Shown one piece after another: positions 10,085 to 18,700 of a DNA stretch of 64,000 bases. Below the pieces are notes generated by a model. That model had not been told where the DNA came from and did not search any database. It saw only the letters and a program-made list of their open reading frames with translations. Every line of letters starts with the position of its first letter. The first letter of the stretch is position 1. The DNA is from Saccharomycopsis fibuligera x Saccharomycopsis cf. fibuligera (taxonomy: Eukaryota > Ascomycota > Saccharomycetes > Ascoideales > Saccharomycopsidaceae), in NCBI GenBank assembly GCA_001936135.1, contig CP012815.1:62001-126000 (forward strand). Direction: 5' to 3'. The position numbers were made by a program, and so were the translations under genes.

Positions 10085-10804
10085 TCATTTCCTAAAAATA
10101 TCAATAGAAACTCTTACCTGCTTAGCATCATACTTTATCGCTTCACTATATTCCTTATCGGTACCAACCACCAACTGCATATCCTTTTCCCGTGGCAAAG
10201 CCTCATCCTCTTCTAAGTATTTTCTCAACTCTACCAACTTGGCAATAGCGTTACTAGTTGGCTTTTCATCAGTCACAAATCCTTTGAATTTTATCTTACG
10301 ACAGTACACCTGAATCACCTTAATGCTGGACACAATGAAATCTCGAAGCTCATCATGAAAATTGATACCTTCTTGCTTCCCAAGAGTGATCACTTGGAAA
10401 TAGAAATCCACTGGATCCCAATCTTGAGCTCTGGCATAGTCAAAATTGTCTATACGCTCTCTATGAGATATAGTTACTGATTTCAAATTCTTAACTTTCT
10501 GAGCCACATCTTTAACTTTGTTGCCCTTGAGAGGACCAGTTAAATGCCATTGGATGTCCTGTGGTAAAGTTTTGGATTTTTCAATTAGCTGTCTTTCATC
10601 TTGCACGGCAAAATTTCTGACATTGTTGTTGGTATACAAGGCAAGAACATCCTCATCTGATTGGGAATCAATAACTGGAAGAATGAGGATCTCACTGGCA
10701 TCGCGATTATGGGTTTTGCTTATTTCAGCGACACGAGTACTAAGACTGTTGTAGTTTTTAGAGAGCTGTTTTGCTCGTTGACTTGTTTCAGTTGTTTCAG
10801 GCAT
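10085..10804 (-). CDS. YggS/PROSC-fold protein lacking the PLP lysine
   Basis: This 239-residue protein aligns along its length with the YggS/PLPBP (yeast YBL036C) pyridoxal-phosphate homeostasis family. Recognisable segments are QLIEKSKTLPQDIQWHLTG (family: ELIEKAK..P.DI.WHFIG), FQVITL (family: QVNTS) and VRVSIDIF near the end (family: VRIGTDIFG). The family lysine that binds PLP lies in a VSKxKP strand; here the matching strand reads LPVIDSQS and D46 takes the lysine's place. The GENYVQE motif is also changed, to AVQDERQ, and the phosphate-binding glycine of RIG is serine. The frame is intact from ATG to stop, so this looks like a maintained but divergent protein rather than a decayed gene. 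I infer it does not bind PLP in the usual way. Function is unknown. Confidence 0.8.
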   Translation of the reverse strand: MPETTETSQRAKQLSKNYNSLSTRVAEISKTHNRDASEILILPVIDSQSDEDVLALYTNNNVRNFAVQDERQLIEKSKTLPQDIQWHLTGPLKGNKVKDVAQKVKNLKSVTISHRERIDNFDYARAQDWDPVDFYFQVITLGKQEGINFHDELRDFIVSSIKVIQVYCRKIKFKGFVTDEKPTSNAIAKLVELRKYLEEDEALPREKDMQLVVGTDKEYSEAIKYDAKQVRVSIDIFRK

Positions 10805-11210
10805 ATTCGCGACTGGGTGTATATCTTGGATGAATTGGAACCAGATGCTCTTGCTTAGAGTTAGTTGCTTTTATTATCCATACTTTCCATGTTTTTTTTT
10901 GTTTGTTTTTGCGATGAGTAGCCAACGGGCCGTTTTTATAAGGGAAAAAGGGACAGCTAAAGAAAAGAGACGCGCGGAAAAATGTTGCAGAACCCTGGAT
11001 CTTTATGCACGAAATGTTTCAGTTTTACGGCGCATGAACTACTACTCATAATAAACGGTGTATTCTATTAAATAACTAAAACAACAGCAATAATAAAACG
11101 CTAAAAATAACAGCAAAAACAAACAAAGCTTTATACAAGGGGAATATTGTAAGTTGTTTGAAAAAAATATAACTAACAAATAAGTGGAAAACTAAGCGAC
11201 AGTCAGATCA
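10805..11210. other. Intergenic promoter of the YggS-like gene and 3' end of the RNase gene
   Basis: These 406 bp hold the upstream region of the YggS-like gene and the 3' flank of the RNase T2 gene. A T-rich stretch lies near 10890-10910. I see no gene. Confidence 0.5.
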
Positions 11211-12419
11211 TTATGAGATTGGATACTGATCCGGTTTATCTTTACAGCTGTCATGACGTTCAGTGCACACTTCTTTGCCATTTTTCACAACTGGATAACA
11301 GACACAGTCAGCTTTGCACTCACCTGAGTTTGAGGATCCCTTGTTAGAGATGGCGCCAGGCACAATCTGGCTCTCGCCAGAAATTCTTCCTTTTATAGTT
11401 AAATACAAATCAATTTCTCTCAAATAATTATTGTTGTTATCTGAGTTAAGTTTTCTGCAGATTAGTTTAGAATATGGGGGACCATTAGGATATCCAAATG
11501 CATTCACGATGTCCTTTTTAGGATACCATTTACCTGGCACAATTTCGTTTTCTTTCAAAATATTGTAAACGTTGTATTTTGGAGTGTATGTGCCAGTTGC
11601 TGTTTTGGTGAAAGCGGCCTTTTCAATGCCCTCAATATAGTCCTGAAGCCTTCTTTCTTTGACATCAAGCTCATTAACGGCTGTTGTTGAAGAAGCAGTG
11701 AGAGCAGTAGCGGCTGCGGAATTAGATTCTATCGCGATAGACTTGGTTGCAGATTCAGAAGACTTTGTTGTTTTGCTGCTGCTGCTGCTGCTGCTGCTGC
11801 CCTTACCCAAAAGTTTTGAAATTTCGGCAACTGATTTTTCAAGAGATCTTTTCCAGAAGCTTTCTTTTGATTTAGAATTCCCTTGGTCATTGAGGTCTCT
11901 CTTTTGGGAGGACGAATGAGTTTCCGGATTAGCATAGCATGCCGGGTTAAGAGAGGAGAAATCACTAATATGCTTATCAACTTCATGATACCACAAATCA
12001 GCGTCGTTAACCTTTTTTTCTTCTTTCATAACAATCTTATTATTTTCTTCAGAAACATAATCTTTGCGCCAAAGTTTCTGAAGTGCACTGGGAACATACT
12101 TGCTCACATACTCTTCGGTATAACTGGTCAGCTTACTAGCCAGCTTACTAGTCGTCTTGGGTGCGGTGTCCTTGTCACCCCAGACACCATGCAAGAACCA
12201 ACCACCGGTATCTTTGTTTGTCAGCTGATATAGAGGCAAGTAGTGTTGGGCCAACACAAGTTTCGGGTTGGTTTCTTGATCACAAGTAGCAGTATTGACT
12301 CTCACAAGCTTCCCTGATGACGAACTTGCAATAGGTTGCTCTTTGACTTTTTTAGCTGGAGCAGCAGAGACAAAGGTTGCGAGCGCAAACAAAATCTGAA
12401 TTTCAATTAAAAAATGCAT
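11211..12419 (-). CDS. Secreted RNase T2 family ribonuclease with serine-rich insert
   Basis: The 402-residue product starts with a signal peptide (hydrophobic residues 4-19, ending VSAAPA), so it should enter the secretory pathway and act outside the cell or in the vacuole. Both RNase T2 active-site segments are present: CAS I as WFLHGVW with H77, and CAS II as WYHEVDKH with H145, E146, K149 and H150. LNPACY follows CAS II as in the family, and the C-terminal half (YNVYNILKENEIVPGKWYP, then a cysteine-rich tail) also fits. Between the halves, about residues 168-257, lies a Ser/Lys-rich insert with a serine run coded by repeated AGC. Dibasic KR occurs at 173-174 and 190-191 and RR at 256-257, so Kex2 could cleave there. 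The enzyme degrades RNA through a 2',3'-cyclic intermediate. CAS II departs from HEWxKHGTC at the W, G, T and C positions. Confidence 0.85.
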   Translation of the reverse strand: MHFLIEIQILFALATFVSAAPAKKVKEQPIASSSSGKLVRVNTATCDQETNPKLVLAQHYLPLYQLTNKDTGGWFLHGVWGDKDTAPKTTSKLASKLTSYTEEYVSKYVPSALQKLWRKDYVSEENNKIVMKEEKKVNDADLWYHEVDKHISDFSSLNPACYANPETHSSSQKRDLNDQGNSKSKESFWKRSLEKSVAEISKLLGKGSSSSSSSSKTTKSSESATKSIAIESNSAAATALTASSTTAVNELDVKERRLQDYIEGIEKAAFTKTATGTYTPKYNVYNILKENEIVPGKWYPKKDIVNAFGYPNGPPYSKLICRKLNSDNNNNYLREIDLYLTIKGRISGESQIVPGAISNKGSSNSGECKADCVCYPVVKNGKEVCTERHDSCKDKPDQYPIS

Positions 12420-12660
12420 AATTGTATCGGTTAAACGTAGCTTTTAAGTAAGAGTTTCTTTGAACTTTTTGAAAGGAAGTGGAGAGTTAGAAGTCTCGAG
12501 GACAATGAGGAAAACTGATGCTTTTTCTTACTAAACTTCTCAGAACCTTGCAACTTTCTCTTTCAAATTAGAGGAACGGACTAAGTCTTTATAGCCCAAA
12601 AGTCTAAGCGACCTGAGAAATGGTCTCTCACGGCACATAGAAATGCCATAGCGACAAACT

Positions 12661-12695
12661 GCCCCTGTGTGATGACTCTCTCTCATGCCAGGGGC
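12661..12695. promoter_or_regulatory. Inverted repeat of STRE-like cores
   Basis: GCCCCTG at 12661-12667 is matched by CAGGGGC at 12689-12695, perfect 7-bp arms 21 bp apart. Both contain the CCCCT/AGGGG core. The site is about 240 bp upstream of the RNase T2 start. Stress or nutrient control of the RNase is a plausible inference only. Confidence 0.35.
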
Positions 12696-12991
12696 GTCTG
12701 CGTGGTGGGCATCCCATATCGATGTTGGCGACTCTTGCGCGAGATTTTCTCGTAATGCGCCCTGCAGCTGCATGATACTGCGGATATTATTTGTTTCACC
12801 ATAAAAACAAAATTTGTTTAGGGTGAAGGTCAGCCACTAGTGCAACGTCGATGGAAGCTCATCTATTAAAAAAAAAAAAAAAAATAACGGCAAAACTTAA
12901 AATATTCCGTTTTTTTCATTAAAAGCCTTAATATTCAACTCCTCGATGGTTGTGGCTTGATATTACACCAAAGAGTTGATTGAACATGAAC

Positions 12992-13273
12992 TCAGTGTGC
13001 GCTTGTCTTGAGGTAAAAACACCAATGTAGAGCCGCAAGTTTGCACAGTTGAAGATCTTTCCGTAACTTAGGATCTACCGAGAGCAAAGGAAAATTTTTA
13101 TTTTGGAAGTCTCTCAAGAGCTCGCAAAGTTGAATACACACATGAAGAGTAACAATCAAAGACAGTAGAAAGTAAATAATATTTGCAATAATATTTGTTT
13201 CATTGAGCTGCCTGACAACGTACATCTGCATAGCTTCTTCGTAAAAACTACTGCCCTCGTAGTTATCTCCCAT
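12992..13273 (-). CDS. Possible small single-pass membrane protein
   Basis: This 93-codon frame begins with an ATG after an A-rich leader. It has an acidic N terminus, one hydrophobic stretch at about residues 28-48 (IIANIIYFLLSLIVTLHVCI) and a basic C-terminal half with no low-complexity sequence. The composition looks protein-like, but I recognise no family and the frame is short. It may be a chance frame. No splice sites that would extend it are clear. Confidence 0.25.
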   Translation of the reverse strand: MGDNYEGSSFYEEAMQMYVVRQLNETNIIANIIYFLLSLIVTLHVCIQLCELLRDFQNKNFPLLSVDPKLRKDLQLCKLAALHWCFYLKTSAH

Positions 13274-14303
13274 AATAATTTTTTCTTCTTAGACGATGTG
13301 CAATGCATAAATTGGAAACATTTATTAACAAACTGATCATTCAATTATGCCGGTAGAATAACAACTACACATTCCCAAATAATATTTAATAACAAACAAC
13401 AGATTACAAAGAGCGATGCAATTCTTCGAGGTAAAATATTATTTCAAAACTATCATTTACGAGCGCAAAAGATGTTGCAAATATTGGTTACTGCGGTGCC
13501 TACTTAAGCTTTGTAACAATTTTCCCCGAAAATTGATGCCACTATAGTACATACATGTAGCATATATCCAAAACTTCCTGGTATGCCCAATCAACATCAA
13601 CTTGTGCGCTCCGAGTGCCTCAAGCCAAGCACAAACGTAAGACATATACTAAGAACAAAGGCAAAATTCTGGTTTATTCTTTGGTAAACTAATTTTCACT
13701 ACTGTGTTGAAATGCAACATTTTCAACTTTTCTGGGTATAATATCAATATAAGCTAGCAGTTATGCACACTCAGGCTCTCAGACTAGTTATGTGCTATAG
13801 CATCACCAAATGTTTTAAAGATGTTGTTCTGAAGGACAAAACAATTTAGAATCAGCTTACTGGAGCACGGTAAAACAGAAAGCGAGGACAAATGGGATTT
13901 GAAGTAGCAGGAGTTAGCTAGACGTTCTACAATGGATGCTTATGTACTGTTAAAGCAACATTGACTGCTCTTCTCTGGATTCACTGTTAGGAAACTAGTT
14001 AGCTTTTAGTTTGACCATGAAATCTTAGTGCCAGCTATTGTAAATGGGGTACAATGGATGTGCCTAAAATTAGCAGCTTATCCCTCTATGAGGTCAATAA
14101 ATTACCCTCAAGGATTTGCTGCTATAGTGTTAAAACTATTACCATTAGCTCAATATTTTGCACAAGGCTTATTCTGAAAATGCATAGATTAAAAAAGTTC
14201 TATTAACAATTCCATACTACTAAATACCAGCGCTATTAAACATTTGTGTGTATTTGCTATGTACATAATGTTGAGCAGTCCATCAAAAGGAAAAAAAATA
14301 GTC

Positions 14304-15386
14304 TTAATTATGCACCAACTCTTTGATAGATTTTATACCAACACATGGCTCAAAAGCCTTCAATTTAGAACCAAAATCCAATGTCACGTTATTGTTCAAT
14401 GATCTCTTAACAATATCAAAATTACGAATCAATTTAGCACTCTGTTTACTCAACACCTTGGTATCCTTGTCAATAGATTGGAAATCACCATTAACAATAG
14501 ACTTGAATTTTTGTATATCTTCTTCAGAAACTGAACCAGATTGTCTAACCACATTAGCAAAAAGTTTCAATTCTTTTAATGGCGGATTGTTTTTTAAATT
14601 ATGTTCAGTGAAATCAGAAACTGAAGCTGACACGTTACTGTCCAATTTGATTTGTGGGTTTGGAATGTATGATTTTAATCCATTGTTGTTGAATAATGCT
14701 TGATAACCAAGAACATTACCGAAATTGGAAAGAAAAGAATCATTGTTTAAAAAATCAATGTTGGAATTCTTGGAACGGAGTAAACCAACAGTACCGTTTA
14801 ACACTCTTAAGTTTTTGTTTACTGGCACCAAAGAAGAATACTTCAACAAATTTTCTGGTGACAAATTACTTGGGCTATATTCAGCTGGTGCTTGAGTTTC
14901 TTGACCTAATCCGACATTAGGTTTTCTAAACACCCTAATAGAACTGTTTCTAGTACCTTGATTTCTTGGAACTCTTTTGTTTTTTGATCCTGTACTAGAT
15001 GTTCTGTTGGTTTTACCTGCTTGTGGGCCTTTAGCAGAATCAAGCACATCAATAACTTCTGCTCCAGGAGAGTAATTTTCCACTCTTTTTCTTGATCTGT
15101 TGCTATTGTTGGCATTTTGAGGAAAAGTTCCATCAGCATTAGGTCTAACATTGTCCCTTCTATGCTGCTTGAATGGTTTCTTCACATTTTGTCTATTGTT
15201 TGCAAATTTCCCATTTCCATTTGCATTTCTATTCTGTTTCTGTTGTAATTTCTTTTCTTTGGATGATCCGTGTTTGGCTTCCACTTTAACGAGAATGTTT
15301 TGCAAGAATTCAAGTTCTGGAGTAATACCGCTTCCTGGCTTGACGGTAGAGTACAATCTTCTAGTAATTAGCGCAGACTTCAACAT
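14304..15386 (-). CDS. Probable mitochondrial protein, possibly small-subunit mitoribosomal
   Basis: The 360-residue product begins with a basic, hydroxylated N terminus without acidic residues (MLKSALITRRLYSTVKPGSG), typical of a mitochondrial presequence with an RLYST-type cleavage region. Residues about 45-170 are rich in N, K and R and probably disordered. The C-terminal half (about 180-350) is more ordered. Size, presequence and the basic middle part suggest a mitochondrial ribosomal small-subunit protein such as Rsm28 (361 residues in S. cerevisiae), but I cannot confirm this by motif. I do not recognise a catalytic domain. Confidence 0.7.
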   Translation of the reverse strand: MLKSALITRRLYSTVKPGSGITPELEFLQNILVKVEAKHGSSKEKKLQQKQNRNANGNGKFANNRQNVKKPFKQHRRDNVRPNADGTFPQNANNSNRSRKRVENYSPGAEVIDVLDSAKGPQAGKTNRTSSTGSKNKRVPRNQGTRNSSIRVFRKPNVGLGQETQAPAEYSPSNLSPENLLKYSSLVPVNKNLRVLNGTVGLLRSKNSNIDFLNNDSFLSNFGNVLGYQALFNNNGLKSYIPNPQIKLDSNVSASVSDFTEHNLKNNPPLKELKLFANVVRQSGSVSEEDIQKFKSIVNGDFQSIDKDTKVLSKQSAKLIRNFDIVKRSLNNNVTLDFGSKLKAFEPCVGIKSIKELVHN

Positions 15387-15755
15387 CTTGCTTAAATTGT
15401 TATTAAGTGTGCTTTTGTGAATATTTGTACACCTTGAGTATAGTCTGCTTCGGGCTAATCATCAACTAGCTGAGTTTTTCCTATTTGTGCTTTCTTTGTC
15501 CTGATTTTTTTTTTTTTTTTTCTTTCCAATCTTGACTTTCCCGTCTGGCGATTAAGCGATTCCATTGGCCATTGTCCTTGTATAAAGGTTACGAGCACCG
15601 AATGCGCCTGCGCATGCACCTGCACAACGGATCATAATAATGTCAAACTATTCATTAGTAGAAACTACACAAATTTTGTCAAAAGCCAAATCAATAACTT
15701 TCTGCGTGTGTATAGAATCCTCGTAAATATATATAACAATGCATCAATGACTTCA
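15387..15755. other. Short intergenic region between two minus-strand genes
   Basis: These 369 bp carry the promoter of the probable mitochondrial-protein gene and the 3' flank of VPS3. A T run lies at about 15506-15521. No gene is seen. Confidence 0.5.
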
Positions 15756-18700
15756 TCATCGTGTTCCCTTGAGCTGCTTTAGCAACTTACTATAAAAATT
15801 TAACTCACTACGGACCAAATTCTTCTTCACTAAACTATTAGTATACTCATCATTTAACGAAATCAAATTTTGGACAAGTACCGTCTTAGACAACAATTTC
15901 AAAGAGCTAGACTCAGGAATATGGGTCAACAAAAAATGGAAATCAAGAGTATGGCCGTAATTTTGCAAGAAATGTTCGATTAGCAATTGATTGTCTGAAT
16001 GATTCTCCAAATAGCATTGATATAATTTTAGTACTTGTTCTTTGATTTGCTCCTCACCAATTTTGGGAAGCGTAGCATCAGACCCATTATTAGCATCGTC
16101 ATTTCTCTTGTAGTGCTCTTTGACTACTGGGGCTTCAAATAACATCTCACCTCCTGAGACAATGTACCTTTCAGCACTAGTGAAATCCGTCAATTGCATC
16201 AACCTGCCAGCAACTTTTTCGAACTCATTGCATTTGGATTCAATAACCATCAAATTAGCAAAAAATACATTTTCACACTGTTCGAGCTTTTCATGGCATC
16301 TTGCTAAGAATTTTTTGCCTGATATTGAGTAAGAAATTGGTTCCCTGCTGTTGTCAGCGTTAGCGTCAGTATTGTTGACTAAAATGATTCGATCATTGAG
16401 CCCAATGACTTGAAGGAAATTTAAAAGCTTAATATTAACATCATTCAACCTAAGCACCGCTTTATTCTCGCTAGCTATTTTCATTTGCACTTTTAAATAC
16501 TGTTTGCTTGAAAGTTTTGGAAACTCTTGAATTCCTTTATATTCTTTCAATTTCGCATCAACGAACTCCGTGATGGCATTATTTTGCTGAACGAAGTTTA
16601 TCAAGAAAATGATGTATTCGTTGACTAGTACTCCGAAAAATTCTTTGTAACCATGAGAGAAGGTGTATTCCAAATATGCTATTTTTAATTCATTCACGGT
16701 TTTTACTTTTACTTGGCTGTTTTGCAATTGCTGATTATTTAGTCCAGTGAGTAACTGTAATACTTTAGCAGTATAAGCCTGCTGTGCCAGCTGCGTGACA
16801 GGATTGGCACTAAGAGTGAATATAACGCTCACAAACAGCTCAATTTTATCAATGTTAATTAACCATCTATAGAATTCAAAAACATCCATATCATACTTGT
16901 TTCCCATTAATAAAACCTTTTCATGCATTTTTTTGATTTCCAAATTTAACGATTTCTCATCCGTTACAGGAAACTCTGGATCCTTAAGCTCACCTTCAAT
17001 CAATCCCTTCCAAGTTTTTAAATACTCACCATTTTGATTCAAAGATTCATAAACTTGAAGAAGAATCAGATGCTTGTTGTAATGTTTCAAGATTTTAATA
17101 CTTTCATTGACAGCAGTTTTGATATTTTTGTTAATGAACAACAACAAATGTTTATCAGTTTTGAATTTGAAGGATTCTGCGATATTGTGTCTCAACAATA
17201 TAATCTCAATGGTTTTGAATAATTCAAAGAGGTGCTGAGGTACACCTTGTAAGTCATTGATAGTTAGCCTATTAACAATTATTGGAATTTTTAAGCCATC
17301 TTCACTGCTATTATCTTTATTATCAACCCGTAGCGTTGACGGGTTTTCAGCAGACATAATACTATGATCTGACACATTTGATACATCTGAAGAAACAAGA
17401 TTTGTATCTGATATGCTGTGTTTTGAACTTGACAAAACATTCCTGTTTTCGCCACGACTGCTATCTGACCTACTGCTTTTGCTTTTCTGCATAGCAACGT
17501 TTCCTTCATTCAATTTTGCCTCTTTTTGATCAAAGCTTCCACTTCTGTCAGGTCTCGTAGTGCTGCTGCTTCCGGGCACTTGCAATTGCAGCAGTTGCTT
17601 GTCACTTTTATCTTCTGCCCCCATATTCAACTCCTTGACTATTTTATCACGTTGATTTAGCCAGTTAGTCAACACTTTAATATAAAACCTAATCAAATCA
17701 TTTTCCAGACCTTGCTCTAATAATTTATCAACAAACTGTCTTAATCCGTTATGAATCCAAACATTATTAAAATTAAAAAATTGGCCGTATAATGCCCCAT
17801 TTTTACTATCTCCATCTTCTTGCTTCTCAGCCTCTTTTTGCAATGCCTGATTGAACAAATATACAACGATTCTTGGATCCATTCTTAGTTGCAAATCGCC
17901 AATTGTTGTCTTTACCAGCTTATCTGTGCTTGTGAAGTCAATTTCCTCATCTAACAGTAATTTCTTCAAGATTTTCACATCAATATTATCATATTGATTT
18001 ATCCAAAGTCTATAGCTGTCACCGAAATTTTTATCTACCATAAGCATTAAACTAAGAGCATTCCTCAAAAATTGGAAAGTGATTCTATCACTCAAATTTA
18101 CTTCCTTGGGTCCGTGACCTGTATAATCTTTGATAAAATCATCGTATTCTTGTTGTAGTTCTTTGATGTCAAAGGATTCAGCTAATTTGTTGAGCCGAAT
18201 TAAAGCAGGAAGTGATTTTACTACTTTGATCTGCCCCAGGTGTGGAGAATATACTAGCACTGATGAGCTAATTTTGCACACTGGTTTAATTTTTTCAAGT
18301 TCAGCTTTTTGTTTTTCTTCGCTGTGGTTGTCATTGTAGTAATTGCTAAGTTTGTCATCTTCAGCAATTACCAATGGCACTCTTTTGACAATATCAATGA
18401 GCGATTCGTATGGTTCTTCAAACTGCTTTGCTACTGTGGTTACTTGTACCTCATTGCTAAATTCCATGGTTTGGCAGTCTGACAGATCATATATTGAATG
18501 CACTTTAAGCTGATACTTCAAACTTTCTTCATTGGTATTGTTATTATTGTTCGAAAAAATCGCTAGCGTGTATGGAAAGCTCACAGCAATAGAAGTTGGA
18601 TAACTAACCCATGGTATTGTGCCTCTTGAAATATCACCATTGTTATTCACAATCATCCCCATTGCAGGTTCAGTTTTAGTTAAACCGCAAGTTATCAAAT

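Larger units (their letters stand above)
12420..14303. other. Long intergenic region with one weak small-ORF candidate
   Basis: This 1.9 kb lies between two minus-strand genes. It holds the RNase T2 promoter side, a 7-bp inverted repeat at 12661-12695, an A run near 12868-12885 and the candidate at 12992-13273. The remainder (13.3-14.3 kb) shows nothing I can assign. Confidence 0.4.

Noticed and set aside
10085-10804. Frameshift or missed intron as the reason for the lost PLP lysine
   Set aside because: Similarity to the family continues in one frame on both sides of the site with equal spacing, so the change is a substitution and not an artefact of frame.
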